39,870 nt of DNA. Source: an uncultured Veillonellaceae bacterium. Lineage in GTDB: Bacteria > Bacillota > Negativicutes > Selenomonadales > Selenomonadaceae. Positions 22,536 through 33,137 of this stretch are shown piece by piece. The stretch lies in assembly GCA_902801565.1 (NCBI GenBank), contig CADCIX010000027.1:1-39870 (forward strand), given 5' to 3'. The position numbers and the translations under genes are program-made. The stretch's first letter is position 1, and every line of letters starts with the position of its first letter. The notes under the pieces were generated by a model. It worked only from the letters and a program-made list of their open reading frames with translations. It was not told where the DNA came from and did not search any database.

Positions 22536-23481
22536 CTGCCTCTACCTCCTGTGACTGTTCCGCCTTTTCTGCCTCCGGCAGCACGAACTTGTAAAGATAG
22601 CCGTCCCTGACACCGGCATTCGTCACCTCGATGGCCTCGCTCTTGAAATGCTTGGCAATGGTCTGGAGAACGATCATGCCTGGAAGCAGCGTGCGCACGC
22701 GATCCGGCACCACACGAAGGAGAACGTCCAGCGTCTCCACGGGCACCGTGGCCCCCTCTTCGTTTTCCAGAAGCTTGATCATCTTCTTGAGGTTGGGGAC
22801 CTTGATCTTCGAATTGCCCAAATCCAGCTGGAAAAGATCGATATTCATCTTGTTGGCGGCGCGCGCCGTTCCTCCCACGCCGCAGATGATGGGATACTTC
22901 CCCTTGGTCAGCGCAGGGAATTTCTTGATCTCATCCAGCACTGCCTGTTTGATGGCCTTACGCTCCGTCCTCGTTGGCAACAGATTCGATACGAAATTAT
23001 TATAGGTATTGAGGGAGCCCAAGGGAATGCTCACCGCATGCAGTATCTTCCCGTCCTTGTAGGGAACGAGCTCCGTACTGCCGCCACCGATATCCACGAG
23101 GAGCCCGTCCTGGACATCCGCCGCATGGGATGCCCCGATGAAGTCCAGCTCCGCCTCCGTCTCACCGGAAATCACCTTCACCTTGAGGCCGGAACGCTGC
23201 TCCACCTCATCCACGGCGGCCTTGCTGTTCTTAGCATTTCGGAGGGCTGCCGTTGCAAACACATGGACATCCTGAATGCCAAGGTCAACAAGCAGCTCCC
23301 TGAATTCCTTCAGGACACCGGAAACACGCATGATACCGGAAGGCATCATCTGCCCATTCTTCACATAAGAGGCCAGTCCCACGGATTCCTTCTTGTTGAG
23401 CACAAGAGACAGCCTTCCATATTCCATCTTGTAGATATTCAGTCGAACTGTATTAGAACCCACGTCGATAACTGCATACAT
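22501..23481 (-). CDS. ppx: exopolyphosphatase/pppGpp phosphatase, Ppx/GppA family (326 aa)
   Basis: The ASKHA fold is clear: phosphate-1 motif MYAVIDVGSNTVRLNIYKM at the N-terminus, FATAALRNAKNS, GLLVDIGGGSTELVPYKDG (phosphate-2) and CGVGGTARAAN. It is of the short two-domain type (no long C-terminal HD domain), close to PPX2/GppA-like proteins. It degrades polyphosphate or pppGpp; the sequence alone does not decide. A poorly conserved acidic tail (EAEKAEQSQEVEADAP) overlaps the ppk start. The 100-base gap to recG could hold its promoter. Confidence 0.9.
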   Translation of the reverse strand: MYAVIDVGSNTVRLNIYKMEYGRLSLVLNKKESVGLASYVKNGQMMPSGIMRVSGVLKEFRELLVDLGIQDVHVFATAALRNAKNSKAAVDEVEQRSGLKVKVISGETEAELDFIGASHAADVQDGLLVDIGGGSTELVPYKDGKILHAVSIPLGSLNTYNNFVSNLLPTRTERKAIKQAVLDEIKKFPALTKGKYPIICGVGGTARAANKMNIDLFQLDLGNSKIKVPNLKKMIKLLENEEGATVPVETLDVLLRVVPDRVRTLLPGMIVLQTIAKHFKSEAIEVTNAGVRDGYLYKFVLPEAEKAEQSQEVEADAPATGEKEGN

Positions 23482-23581
23482 ATCTTTTCACTCCCCCAAC
23501 ATCGATAAACAAACATGCCTATCCTTATTTTATTCGCCATACATCAGAAAGTACCTGCTAAAATTATGTAACAAATAGGTT

Positions 23582-25648
23582 TCATGTTTCCATGATATGT
23601 GAAAAATGCTCCCTGTACTGCAGGGAAAGAAGCGACAGGACCTGCCTCATGTCTTGCTCTCTCTCCATCGTCTCCAAGGCTGCCTGTCTTGCCTTCAGCA
23701 GGATATCCAGGTCCGTGAGGACATCGGCAATCTTGAGGTCAGGCAGGCCATGTTGCATGGCACCGAAGAATTCCCCCGGTCCTCGCAGTTTCAGATCCTC
23801 CTCTGCCAGCAAAAACCCGTCATTCGTGCTCTCCATGATGCGAAGGCGTTCCTTTGCCGTTTCCGTCCTGCTGTCGGACACGAGAATGCAAAAGGACTGG
23901 TAGGGACCACGCCCGATGCGCCCGCGAAGCTGGTGAAGCTGCGCCAGCCCGAAACGCTCCGCATGCTCCACCACCATGATGCTGGCATTGGGAACATTGA
24001 CCCCCACCTCGATGACCGTTGTGGATACCAGAAGCTTTATCTTTCCGGCATGAAACGCCTGCATGACGGCTTCCTTGTCTGCCGCCTTCATCCGCCCATG
24101 GATGAGCCCGCAGGGAATCCCCCGAAAGATGCCGTATCGAAGCTCCTCATAGACTTCCTCTGCCGAAGGCAGGGGAAGTTCCTCGTTCATCTCCACCAGC
24201 GGACATACCACGTAGGCCTGCCGGCCTTCCCGAATCTGCTTCAACACGTAGTCGTAGATGAGCGTCCGCCGTTCCGGGTGGCGCACAAAGGTCCTGACGG
24301 GTTTTCTTCCCGGCGGCAGTTCCTTGATCAGAGAAACATCCAGGTCGCCGTAGACCGTGAGCGTCATGGTGCGGGGAATCGGTGTCGCCGTCATGACCAG
24401 CACATCCGGCAGAAGATCTCCCTGCTTCTCCAGGGCTGCCCGCTGGGCAATGCCAAAGCGATGCTGCTCATCCGTCACCACAAGCCCCAAATGGGCAAAA
24501 CTGACGCCATCCTGTATGAGTGCATGGGTACCAATCACGATATCCATCTCATGGGAACGGATTTTTTCATAGACCTCATCCCGCTGCTTTTTCGTCAGAC
24601 GTCCCGACAGGAATCCCACACGGATGCCGAATTTCCCCAGGCTTTCCGAAAAGGTATGGTAATGCTGTTCCGCCAGGATTTCCGTCGGTGCCATGAGTGC
24701 TCCCTGACAGCCGTTCTCCACCGTCTTCACAAGAGCCAGCATGGCGATGACGGTCTTGCCGGAACCAACATCCCCCTGTACCAGGCGCCGCATGGGCACC
24801 GTGCTTTCCATGTCCCTTCGTATGCTTTCCCATGCTTTTTGCTGATCCTTCGTCAATGCAAAGGGAAGGGAGGAGGCAACCTGCCTCATAAGGCGGCTGT
24901 CCTGCAGATGGCGCACGCCTCGTTTTCCTTCCCGGTTCCTTTTCTTTATCACCATAAGACCGCATTGTATGAGATAAAGCTCCTCAAAGGCAAGGCGGTT
25001 CCTTGCGGCTTTCATTGCTGCCGCATCTGCAGGAAAATGGATATTCCGGAAGGCCTCCATTCGCGGCATGAGCTGATATTTTTCCGCAACGACCTCCGGG
25101 ACAACCTCCGGCAGACCTTCCATATCCTCCAACAGCTTTTGGATCATCTGCCGGAAGAACTTTTGGTTGAGCCGCTCCGTTGCCCGATAGATGGGCTGGA
25201 TTCCGCAGGAGGCATCCGCCGTCTCATCCTCTTCCAGGATCTGGAAGGAGGACAACTGGCTCATGGCATAGTTTCCCCGGCCGCCATAGGCATAGGCGGC
25301 CTTTCCCGTAAGAAATATCCTCGTTCCCTGTTTCAATTTCTGCTTCAGATATTTCTGGTTGAACCATGTCACCTGCAAGAATCCCGTGCCGTCGCTGACC
25401 ATGGCGGTCAGGAGGGTCATATTCCTCTTCCCCGCCTGCTTTTCCGAAAGGCTCATGATCACGCCGGACACAGATGCCTTTTCTCCTGCCCGCAAATCCG
25501 CAATGGATGTGAGGGTGCTCCTGTCTTCATAGGCTCTCGGATACCAGGTCAGGAGGTCATATACCGTATGGATGCCAAGCCTTTCCAGCAGTTCCGCCTT
25601 TTTCGGCCCAACCCCCTTCAGGCAGCGTACACCTTCCTCCAATCTCAT
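23582..25648 (-). CDS. recG: ATP-dependent DNA helicase RecG (688 aa)
   Basis: Remodels stalled forks and Holliday junctions. The N-terminal wedge/OB domain spans about residues 1-230 (LERLGIHTVYDLLTWYPRAY early). Motor motifs: MRRLVQGDVGSGKTVIAMLA (Walker A), APTEILAEQHY, VVTDEQHRFG (DEQH), VMTATPIPRT, LIHGRMKAADKEAVM and LHQLRGRIGRG. Full length. The start overlaps the ribF stop as ATGA. Last gene of the long rimP-to-recG run. Confidence 0.96.
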   Translation of the reverse strand: MRLEEGVRCLKGVGPKKAELLERLGIHTVYDLLTWYPRAYEDRSTLTSIADLRAGEKASVSGVIMSLSEKQAGKRNMTLLTAMVSDGTGFLQVTWFNQKYLKQKLKQGTRIFLTGKAAYAYGGRGNYAMSQLSSFQILEEDETADASCGIQPIYRATERLNQKFFRQMIQKLLEDMEGLPEVVPEVVAEKYQLMPRMEAFRNIHFPADAAAMKAARNRLAFEELYLIQCGLMVIKKRNREGKRGVRHLQDSRLMRQVASSLPFALTKDQQKAWESIRRDMESTVPMRRLVQGDVGSGKTVIAMLALVKTVENGCQGALMAPTEILAEQHYHTFSESLGKFGIRVGFLSGRLTKKQRDEVYEKIRSHEMDIVIGTHALIQDGVSFAHLGLVVTDEQHRFGIAQRAALEKQGDLLPDVLVMTATPIPRTMTLTVYGDLDVSLIKELPPGRKPVRTFVRHPERRTLIYDYVLKQIREGRQAYVVCPLVEMNEELPLPSAEEVYEELRYGIFRGIPCGLIHGRMKAADKEAVMQAFHAGKIKLLVSTTVIEVGVNVPNASIMVVEHAERFGLAQLHQLRGRIGRGPYQSFCILVSDSRTETAKERLRIMESTNDGFLLAEEDLKLRGPGEFFGAMQHGLPDLKIADVLTDLDILLKARQAALETMEREQDMRQVLSLLSLQYREHFSHIMET

Positions 25649-26577
25649 GGCCGGTATTTATCCCAGATTTTTCTGGCATTCTCCCTGTCGTTATGCAGCT
25701 GGCGGACAAGATGCTCCACCGATGGGAATTTCTTTTCTTCCCGCAGCTTTTCCAGGAAAACTACCTGCAACAATTGGTCGTAGATATTCTCCCGGAACTC
25801 CTGTATGTTCACTTCCAGACGACGATTGTTGCCCTCAAAGGTGGGATTGTTGCCGATATTTGCCAGCCCGTCATAGCAGGTGCCTTTGTAGATGACCTGC
25901 ACGGCATAGGCACCATTGGGAAGCATAGCCCGACTCTCCGAGATCTGCAAATTTGCCGTTGGAAAGCCCAGCGTGCGTCCGCGCCGGTCCCCATGGATCA
26001 CCCGTGCCGTGAAAACAAAAGGACGTCCCAGGAACTCATTGACCCTGTCCAAATCCCCTTCCTTGAGAAGCTCGCGAATGCGGGTGCTGCTGACGGGATG
26101 CCCCCCTGCCAGTACGGTGGGGCAGATTTCCGCATGAAAACCATAGTCCTCCCCCACCCTCTGCAGAAGACGCTGGTTCCCCTTGCCCTGACGGCCAAAG
26201 GTGAAATTCGCTCCTGTCACGACATACTTTGGCGCGAGATTGTTCCGAAGAAGCTCCAGGAACTTTTCCGGGGAAAGTTTTGAGAATTCCTTGGTAAAGG
26301 GAATATTGAACAGCACTTCCACGCCCATCTTCTCAAGAATGGATGCCCGCAATTCGGGACTGCCGATCTGGAGCGGCATCCTGTCCTTTGCCAGGATGGA
26401 AAGGGGATGATTATTGAACGTAAACACAGCGCTTGTGCCGTTCTGTTCCTTTGCCAGTTCCATCGCTCTCTGCACGATGCTCTGATGGCCAATGTGCATG
26501 CCGTCAAACATGCCGAGTGCCACAGAGATCCTCGGATATTCTTTTGTGATATCAGTAATCTTCGTATATGTCTTCAT
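25645..26577 (-). CDS. ribF: bifunctional riboflavin kinase/FAD synthetase (310 aa)
   Basis: Makes FMN and then FAD. N-terminal adenylyltransferase: VALGMFDGMHIGHQSIVQRA and PVSSTRIRELLKEGDLD. C-terminal flavokinase: VIHGDRRGRTLGFPTANLQ, GVY-like GAYAVQVIY and LEVNIQEFRENIYDQLLQV. Length normal. Overlaps truB upstream and recG downstream by four bases each. Confidence 0.95.
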   Translation of the reverse strand: MKTYTKITDITKEYPRISVALGMFDGMHIGHQSIVQRAMELAKEQNGTSAVFTFNNHPLSILAKDRMPLQIGSPELRASILEKMGVEVLFNIPFTKEFSKLSPEKFLELLRNNLAPKYVVTGANFTFGRQGKGNQRLLQRVGEDYGFHAEICPTVLAGGHPVSSTRIRELLKEGDLDRVNEFLGRPFVFTARVIHGDRRGRTLGFPTANLQISESRAMLPNGAYAVQVIYKGTCYDGLANIGNNPTFEGNNRRLEVNIQEFRENIYDQLLQVVFLEKLREEKKFPSVEHLVRQLHNDRENARKIWDKYRP

Positions 26578-27452
26578 ATGTGTTCCCTGTATACTTTCAC
26601 AGGATAGATTGCCCTTTCCGTCAAATCATAACGCCCGATTCCCAAAAACTCTCCCTCACTGTACACCCGCAGCAGGGAGGGCCACTGCTTTGTGCGATCC
26701 CCTGTCGGCAGGCCGTTGCAGAAGGGTTTGATGCGCTCCTTCGGCAATTCATAGACAGCAATGTGGGAAAGATACGCTTCCGGGGAAAGTAATGCCGCCT
26801 CACCCATTTCCTCCAGTTCCTCCAGTGTACAGGCATCTTCCAGACGGAAATCCCCGACCCGTGTGCGGAGCAGAAAGAAAAGCAGCGACGGAATCCCCAA
26901 TCGCTTGCCGATATCCATGCAAAGGCTCCTGATATAGGTTCCCTTGGAGCAATCCACATCTATGAGAAATTTTCTTTCTTCCGGAGAAACCCGCAACAAT
27001 TTCAGGGACTTGATCTCCACCTGCCGTTCGGGAATCTCCACATCCTTCTCCTGCCGCGCCATATCGCACGCCTTGCGCCCATTCACCTTGACCGCAGAAA
27101 ACGTTGGAGGACGTTGGGGGATGGTTCCGCAGAATCCATCCAACACCTCGCAGAGCTCCGCCTCGGATGGCATGGGAAAATCTGCTGACTGTTCCGTGAT
27201 TTTCCCGATGACATCCCCGCTGTCCGTTGCCATTCCCAGCAGGATTTCCGCCCGATAGGATTTGTCCGAGGCCGCGAGGTATTCTATTAGCCGCGCGGCT
27301 TTCCCCACTGCCACAGGCAACACTCCTGCGGCAGCGGGATCCAGAGTCCCCGCATGTCCCACGCGCTTGATTTGGAGAATCCTGCGCACAGCCCCCACCA
27401 CGTCATGGGATGACATGCCCGGCGATTTCAGTACGTTCAGGAATCCATCCAT
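26574..27452 (-). CDS. truB: tRNA pseudouridine-55 synthase TruB (292 aa)
   Basis: Forms pseudouridine 55 in the T loop of tRNAs. MDGFLNVLKSPGMSSHDVVG opens the protein, VGHAGTLDPAAAGVLPVAVG carries the catalytic Asp, and RPPTFSAVKVNGRKA and KGTYIRSLCMDIGKRLG are family blocks. Start ATG 27452 overlaps the nrnA stop by one base (TGATG). A C-terminal PUA-like region ends the protein. Confidence 0.94.
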   Translation of the reverse strand: MDGFLNVLKSPGMSSHDVVGAVRRILQIKRVGHAGTLDPAAAGVLPVAVGKAARLIEYLAASDKSYRAEILLGMATDSGDVIGKITEQSADFPMPSEAELCEVLDGFCGTIPQRPPTFSAVKVNGRKACDMARQEKDVEIPERQVEIKSLKLLRVSPEERKFLIDVDCSKGTYIRSLCMDIGKRLGIPSLLFFLLRTRVGDFRLEDACTLEELEEMGEAALLSPEAYLSHIAVYELPKERIKPFCNGLPTGDRTKQWPSLLRVYSEGEFLGIGRYDLTERAIYPVKVYREHI

Positions 27453-28411
27453 CAAATCCCGGCCTCCAGAGCCTTGCCGATCGCTTCCATGATGGTCTTC
27501 TTCGCCTCGGCAAAGGACATCTCCAGAGTGCATCCCGCGGCACGAACATGACCGCCGCCGCCAAAGCCGTCGGCAATCTTCGCTACATCGAGCCCCTTGG
27601 AGCGCATGCTCACACGGCAGAGCCTTTCTTCCTTGCACTTGAGGAGAACGGCTACATCCACGCCTTCGATGACGCGCACCATATCGATGAATCCTTCCGT
27701 ATTCTCGATGCTCGCCGTAAGCGCCTGATCCAGGAAAAGCCCTGCAGCCTTGCCATCGCAGAACCGCTCAATGGTCTGCATGGCCTCTGCCATTCCCTTG
27801 ACCACATCATAGGACTTCTGTTCCATTGCCTCAGATATGATGTTCGGCTTGACGCCATATTCCATGAGTTCTGCTGCCGCCCTCATGGTGAAGGGGGTAG
27901 TATTGGAATAACGGAAAAATCCCGTATCCGTGGCAATCCCGGTATAGATGCACATGGCGATATCCTGGGTGAAATCCTGCCCCATCTCCTTGATGAGCTC
28001 ATACATGATTTCCGCCGTCGCTGCCCGATTGGAATCCAGATAAAGCCGCTCTGCCTCGCCCTTGTTCGTGACATGATGGTCAATGTTGAAAACGGGGGCA
28101 TCCACGATATCTCCTACATCTCCGATGCGGTCCAGGGACGTATCAAGAACGACCAAAAGATCTGCCTTGATTTTCTCCTCCCGCGTCTCTTTCTCAGGTC
28201 TCTCTATAACCTCATATCCCGGCAATACAGAAAATATTGCCGGGATATCGTCATCGATGAAAACCTGAACATCCTTCCCCATGCCGCGGAGCACATGTCC
28301 GAGCCCCAAAGCGGACCCGATGGCATCGCCATCGGGATTCACATGGGCCGTGAGCACGAGTTTCCTGGCTCCCGAAAGAGCCTTTGCCGTTTCCGCCAAT
28401 GAAATGTTCAT
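27452..28411 (-). CDS. nrnA: DHH/DHHA1 nanoRNase and pAp phosphatase NrnA (319 aa)
   Basis: Degrades 2-5-nt RNAs and dephosphorylates 3'-phosphoadenosine 5'-phosphate. DHH motifs: LTAHVNPDGDAIGSALGL, LLVVLDTSLDRIG, FNIDHHVTNKGEA and DTGFFRYSNT. DHHA1 motif: FGGGGHVRAAGCTLE near the C-terminus. Coupled by four bases to rbfA and by one base to truB, a standard Firmicutes order. Confidence 0.93.
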   Translation of the reverse strand: MNISLAETAKALSGARKLVLTAHVNPDGDAIGSALGLGHVLRGMGKDVQVFIDDDIPAIFSVLPGYEVIERPEKETREEKIKADLLVVLDTSLDRIGDVGDIVDAPVFNIDHHVTNKGEAERLYLDSNRAATAEIMYELIKEMGQDFTQDIAMCIYTGIATDTGFFRYSNTTPFTMRAAAELMEYGVKPNIISEAMEQKSYDVVKGMAEAMQTIERFCDGKAAGLFLDQALTASIENTEGFIDMVRVIEGVDVAVLLKCKEERLCRVSMRSKGLDVAKIADGFGGGGHVRAAGCTLEMSFAEAKKTIMEAIGKALEAGI

Positions 28412-28776
28412 TTTTCTTCTTCTTTCTGCTCCGATTCCTTCTGAACCTTCAGGAGCAATTCCTGTATGTGGGCGCTGTAATCCAGGGACTTGTCCAACGC
28501 AAAAGAAATTTCAGGGGTAAACCGCAGACGGATCCGCTGGCCGATTTCACGGCGGATATAGCCGAGGGAACTTTGCAGCCCCTTCCAGCAATCCTCCACC
28601 TGCTTCTCATTTCCCATGAGGCTCACATACACCTTTGCCTCGCGCAAATCTCCCGTGACCGCCACCTGGGTGACCGTCACGAAGCCAATGCGGGGATCCT
28701 TCAGTTCCTGCAGGATGATCTGGCTGATCTCCTGTTTCATGAGTTCCTGAAGTTTTTCCACCCGAAGCTGGCCCAT
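28408..28776 (-). CDS. rbfA: ribosome-binding factor A (122 aa)
   Basis: 30S maturation factor with a KH-like fold. VEKLQELMKQEISQIILQEL, KDPRIGFVTVTQVAVTGDLR and EAKVYVSLMGNEKQ are RbfA blocks. ATG 28776 follows AAAGGAGGCGGGGATTT; an upstream in-frame ATG lies within or ahead of that site. Between infB and nrnA. Confidence 0.94.
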   Translation of the reverse strand: MGQLRVEKLQELMKQEISQIILQELKDPRIGFVTVTQVAVTGDLREAKVYVSLMGNEKQVEDCWKGLQSSLGYIRREIGQRIRLRFTPEISFALDKSLDYSAHIQELLLKVQKESEQKEEEK

Positions 28777-28800
28777 AAATCCCCGCCTCCTTTCCAATCC

Positions 28801-31374
28801 TTACGCATCCTGTTCTGTCCCATTATCTTCCTTTGCCTGCTGCTCCTCCTCACGGCGCTTGGCAGCAGCCTTGTTCGCCTCCGTGATGGAGGTCTCGATC
28901 TCTTCCATCGTGTAGGGCTCAATGATATCGCCCTCACGGAAATCGCGGAAATCCACAATGGAGATGCCGCACTCATAGCCGGCAGCGACTTCCTTCACCT
29001 CATCCTTGAAGCGGCGGAGGGAATCGATCTCCCCGTCGAAAACCTCGATATTGTCACGGATGATGCGGATCTTGGAATTATTGAAGATCTTGCCATCCAA
29101 CACATAGGAGCCTGCCACAAGTGCCTTGGAGAATTTCATGACCTTACGGATCTCCACATGCCCCTGGACGACTTCCTTGTACTTCGGCGCAAGCATGCCG
29201 GACATGGCATCCTTCACGTCATTGAGGGCATCGTAGATGACCCTGTACGTGCGGATATCGATATCCTCTGCGTCTGCCATGCGACGCGCATTGGCATCGG
29301 GACGCACATTGAACGCAATGATGAGCGCATTGGATGCCGATGCCAGCATAACATCGGACTCATTGACTGCACCGACGCCGGAATGGACGATGCTCACGCG
29401 CACCTCATCATTCTTGTTGAGGGACAGAAGGGAACCGTTCAACGCTTCCACAGATCCCTGCACGTCCGCCTTGACGACGATGTTGAGATCCTTGATGCTG
29501 CCTTCCTGGATCTGCTGGAAGAGATCATCCAGAGAAACCTTCTTGGACTTCATGAGTTTCGTGCGCTGACGCTCCACACGTGCCTCCGCAATGGAACGTG
29601 CCTGCTTCTCATCCAGCACGGCAAGCAGGTCTCCTGCTGCCGGGACATCATTGAAGCCAAGGACCTCCACCGGCACGGAAGGACCGGCCTTCTTCACACT
29701 GTCGCCACGGTCGTTGACCATGGCGCGTACCTTGCCGTAGGTCGTTCCCGCAATAATGGAATCGCCGATGCGGAGCGTACCGCTCTGCACCAGTACCGTT
29801 GCCACCGGGCCGCGCCCCTTGTCCAGCTCGGCCTCGATGATGACGCCTCTCGCCTCGCGGTTCGGATTTGCCTTGAGTTCCTGCACCTCTGCAACCAGAA
29901 GAATCATTTCCAGCAGGTCATTGATTCCCATCTGCTTCTTTGCAGAGACAGGCACCATGATGGTATCTCCGCCGTACTCCTCCGGCACGAGGCCTTTCTC
30001 CATGAGCTCCTGCTTCACGCGGTCAGGGTTCGCCCCCGGCTTGTCGATCTTGTTGATGGCAACGATGATAGGGACATTTGCGGACTTCGCATGATGGATT
30101 GCCTCAACGGTCTGGGGCATGACACCATCGTCCGCCGCAACCACGAGAATCGCGATATCCGTAACCTGTGCGCCACGGGCACGCATGGCGGTAAATGCCT
30201 CATGGCCCGGGGTATCGAGGAAGACGATCTTCTTGTCCTTGCAGATGACCTGATAAGCGCCGATATGCTGGGTGATGCCGCCGGCCTCATGTGCCGAAAC
30301 CGAAGTCTTGCGGATGACATCCAAAAGCGAGGTCTTGCCATGGTCAACATGTCCCATAACGGTAACAACCGGAGGACGGAGCTTCAAGGTCTTCGGATCG
30401 TCCTCGATGTCGGGGATTTCCGTCGGGTCTACCTCCGGCGGAAGTTCCTCTGCCGTCACGCCAAATTCGGATGCCACAAGGGCAGCCGTGTCGAAATCGA
30501 TTTCCTGGTTGATGCTGGCCATGACACCCATGAGCATGAGCTTTTTGATGACCTCTGCTGCCGTGCAGCTCATCTTGCTGGCCAGATCCTTTACCGCAAT
30601 GGACTCGCCGACCTTGATATGCTTCGGACGGGCAATCTCCACCTTCTGCGGCACCGGCTGTGCTGCACGCTTGTTGCGGCGATCCTTGCGATTTCCTCCC
30701 TGGCGCTCGTTCCGCACATCGTTCCTGCCGTCATCGCGTCCATTGCGCCCGTTGCGGTCACGTCCGCCGCGATTATTGTTGTCACGGCTCCGGCGATCCC
30801 TGTCCGTGCGCGTCCCGTTGCCTGCAGGACGACCTGCGCCATTTTTCGCACTCCCACTGTCACCACGGCTGGGTGCTCCGCGCCGGGAACCACCCTCGCT
30901 ATGATTCTGGGAACGATTCTGACCGGCTCCTGCATTGTTGTTGCGGTTGAAACCCTCCCTCGGCTTTGCAGAGGATTCCTGGGGCTTGCGGGCAGGCGTG
31001 CTGCTGCTCTGGGCGGAGGGCTTTTCGGCCCGGGACTCTGTCGGTTTTTCTGCTGGTTTCGTTGCCGGTTTTGCTGCCGGTTTCTCCACTGGCTTTGCCT
31101 CCGGTTTTGCTGCCGGCTTCTCCTCTTGTTTTGCCTCCGGCTTGGAAGCAGGTTTTTCCACCGGCTTTGCCTCTGCCTTCTTCTGCGCCGCTGCCGGCTT
31201 GGATGCAGGAGCCGTCTTCTTGGTGAGTGCTTCCTTCACGGCATTGTATTCCTCGTCCCCAACGCTCGTGAAATTGTTCGCCACCTTGAAATTCTTCTTT
31301 TTCAAGATTTCCAGCACAGTTTTGCTTTCTATATTAAACTTTTTTGCCAATTCATAGACTCTATATTTCGACAT
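28801..31374 (-). CDS. infB: translation initiation factor IF-2 (857 aa)
   Basis: Positions fMet-tRNA on the 30S subunit. The first 50 residues are the IF2 N-domain ([20 protein letters not shown]). About residues 55-250 are a low-complexity linker, first KP-A/E/V repeats and then Arg/Gly/Asn-rich. A second IF2_N lies at [20 protein letters not shown] domain: [29 protein letters not shown] and [14 protein letters not shown]. Domains II-IV complete the C-terminus. The linker length and composition vary widely between species. Confidence 0.97.
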   Translation of the reverse strand: MSKYRVYELAKKFNIESKTVLEILKKKNFKVANNFTSVGDEEYNAVKEALTKKTAPASKPAAAQKKAEAKPVEKPASKPEAKQEEKPAAKPEAKPVEKPAAKPATKPAEKPTESRAEKPSAQSSSTPARKPQESSAKPREGFNRNNNAGAGQNRSQNHSEGGSRRGAPSRGDSGSAKNGAGRPAGNGTRTDRDRRSRDNNNRGGRDRNGRNGRDDGRNDVRNERQGGNRKDRRNKRAAQPVPQKVEIARPKHIKVGESIAVKDLASKMSCTAAEVIKKLMLMGVMASINQEIDFDTAALVASEFGVTAEELPPEVDPTEIPDIEDDPKTLKLRPPVVTVMGHVDHGKTSLLDVIRKTSVSAHEAGGITQHIGAYQVICKDKKIVFLDTPGHEAFTAMRARGAQVTDIAILVVAADDGVMPQTVEAIHHAKSANVPIIVAINKIDKPGANPDRVKQELMEKGLVPEEYGGDTIMVPVSAKKQMGINDLLEMILLVAEVQELKANPNREARGVIIEAELDKGRGPVATVLVQSGTLRIGDSIIAGTTYGKVRAMVNDRGDSVKKAGPSVPVEVLGFNDVPAAGDLLAVLDEKQARSIAEARVERQRTKLMKSKKVSLDDLFQQIQEGSIKDLNIVVKADVQGSVEALNGSLLSLNKNDEVRVSIVHSGVGAVNESDVMLASASNALIIAFNVRPDANARRMADAEDIDIRTYRVIYDALNDVKDAMSGMLAPKYKEVVQGHVEIRKVMKFSKALVAGSYVLDGKIFNNSKIRIIRDNIEVFDGEIDSLRRFKDEVKEVAAGYECGISIVDFRDFREGDIIEPYTMEEIETSITEANKAAAKRREEEQQAKEDNGTEQDA

Positions 31375-31387
31375 TGATCCACCCCCA

Positions 31388-31708
31388 TCAATATTTCCCT
31401 TCGCCTATCAGCTTCGTCAGTGCCTTGCTGAATCCTTCATCCTGCAAAGCCGCCGCTGCCCGGTATTCCTTGCCGAGGCATTTGCCCAAAAGTTCCTTGG
31501 TCAGGCATAATGAAAAAGGGATTCCATATCTATTCGCAAGTTCTTGATAGTCCTTCCTGGATTCTTCCGCAGCATCCGCTGCCACTATGAGATATTTTGC
31601 CTTGCCGCCCTTGATGGCCTGTTCCACGGCAAAATTGCCGGAAACGATGCGTCCTGCCTTCTGCGCCATGCCAAGCAGATTCATGATCCGCTGCTCCGTT
31701 GCCTCCAT
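31388..31708 (-). CDS. ylxQ: L7Ae-family ribosomal-like protein YlxQ (106 aa)
   Basis: L7Ae/L30e fold: [40 protein letters not shown] and [16 protein letters not shown]. Binds kink-turn RNA in the family. The start overlaps the ylxR stop by one base (TGATG). Position between ylxR and infB is classic. Confidence 0.9.
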   Translation of the reverse strand: MEATEQRIMNLLGMAQKAGRIVSGNFAVEQAIKGGKAKYLIVAADAAEESRKDYQELANRYGIPFSLCLTKELLGKCLGKEYRAAAALQDEGFSKALTKLIGEGKY

Positions 31709-31992
31709 CAGGTCTTCTCCATATCAAGAAATTGCTGTTCCAATTCATCATATACAGCACGGTCAATACTGCTCTTGAAGGATCGCTCAAGGCCACGGTT
31801 CTTCCTCGCCGCCTCAAAGCATTCCCGCTTCCTGCAGATATAGGAACCTCGTCCCGCTTTCTTTCCCGTATCATCCACAGAATAGTCTCCCTCAGGACTT
31901 CGCACGATGCGGATCATTTCCTTCTTTGGATGTTTCTCCTGGCAGCCCATGCACATCCGTTCCGGAATCTTCTTCACTGCCAAGTCATTCAC
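31708..31992 (-). CDS. ylxR: YlxR/RnpM RNA-binding protein (94 aa)
   Basis: Family mark RMCMGCQEKHPKKEMIRIVR near the start, then GRGSYICRKRECFEAARKN. YlxR (RnpM) has been linked to RNase P modulation. Overlaps the nusA stop by eight bases. Confidence 0.9.
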   Translation of the reverse strand: MNDLAVKKIPERMCMGCQEKHPKKEMIRIVRSPEGDYSVDDTGKKAGRGSYICRKRECFEAARKNRGLERSFKSSIDRAVYDELEQQFLDMEKT

Positions 31993-33121
31993 CTTCTGCC
32001 GTAAAGGACTCGTCCCCGGTGACCTCTACCTCGTTCATGTTCTCGTCAAGAACCTCTTCCGCTGCCTGGGACTCGCTCTTGATATCGATTTTCCATCCCG
32101 TGAGCTTTGCTGCCAGACGGGCATTCTGCCCTTCCTTTCCTATGGCAAGGGAAAGCTGGTAATCGGGAACAACGACGCGGGATACCTTCTCTTCCTCATT
32201 GACCGCCACGGAGACGACCTTTGCCGGGCTCAGTGCATTGGCGATGTATTTCGCGGAGTCCTCATTCCACTTCACGATATCAATCTTCTCACTGCCGAGC
32301 TCATCCACGATGGCCTGCACCCGCATGCCCTTCTGTCCCACGCAGGAACCCACGGGGTCAACATTCTCATCCTTGGAATAGACCGCTATCTTGGAGCGCA
32401 TGCCGGGCTCCCTGGCCACGGACTTGATTTCCACAACGCCCTCCTGGATCTCGGGAACCTCCAGCTCGAAGAGCCGCTTCAACAGACCGGGATGGGTACG
32501 GGATACCACAACCTGTGGCCCCTTGTTCGTCTTCTTGACTTCCACGATATACGCCTTGATGCGGTCCCCATGGTTATAGGTCTCTGTGGGAATCTGCTCC
32601 GCAGGCGTCAGGACCGCCTCCGTCCTGCCAAGATCGATGAACACATTGCGGTTCTCGACACGCTGTACCAATCCGGTGATGATGTCGCTCTCCCGGCTCA
32701 TGAATTCCTCATAGATGATGCCTCGTTCCGCCTCTCGGATGCGCTGCACCACTACCTGCTTCGCCGTCTGTGCCGCGATGCGCCCGAAATTCGCCGGGGT
32801 CACCTCGATCTCGATGATATCATCCACTTCATAGTCCGGCTTGATGGCCCTGGCCTGTCCCAGGGAAATCTCGGTAACGTCGTTCTCCACTTCCTCCACC
32901 ACGGTCTTGATGGCATACACATGGTAACTGCCCGTATCGCGGTTCAAGGACACGCGAACATTCTGCGCAGAGCCGAAATTGCGCTTGTAGGCAGAGATAA
33001 GCGCTGCCTCAATGGCATCGAACAGGATCTCCGGGGCAATCCCCTTTTCCCTGCCGAGCTCCTTCAACGCTTCCAGGAAGCCCTGGCCCTCATCTTTTGC
33101 CTTGCTTTTCTTGCTGCTCAA
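31985..33121 (-). CDS. nusA: transcription factor NusA (378 aa from TTG)
   Basis: N-terminal RNAP-binding domain (EALKELGREKGIAPEILFDA), S1 domain around residues 130-200 (ITGLVQRVENRNVFIDLG), and two KH domains (VGSCVGQKGMRVQAIVDELG and LAIGKEGQNARLAAKLTGWK). It lacks the acidic repeats of E. coli NusA, as in Firmicutes. The TTG at 33121 is chosen for GGGAGG eight bases upstream; no ATG fits in that region. Confidence 0.94.
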   Translation of the reverse strand: MSSKKSKAKDEGQGFLEALKELGREKGIAPEILFDAIEAALISAYKRNFGSAQNVRVSLNRDTGSYHVYAIKTVVEEVENDVTEISLGQARAIKPDYEVDDIIEIEVTPANFGRIAAQTAKQVVVQRIREAERGIIYEEFMSRESDIITGLVQRVENRNVFIDLGRTEAVLTPAEQIPTETYNHGDRIKAYIVEVKKTNKGPQVVVSRTHPGLLKRLFELEVPEIQEGVVEIKSVAREPGMRSKIAVYSKDENVDPVGSCVGQKGMRVQAIVDELGSEKIDIVKWNEDSAKYIANALSPAKVVSVAVNEEEKVSRVVVPDYQLSLAIGKEGQNARLAAKLTGWKIDIKSESQAAEEVLDENMNEVEVTGDESFTAEGE

Positions 33122-33137
33122 GTCTATATCCTCCCAT

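Noticed and set aside
28384..31377. 997-codon + strand open frame opposite infB
   Set aside because: It is the mirror frame of infB; the - strand frame has all IF-2 motifs, and the + frame has no ribosome site or domain.
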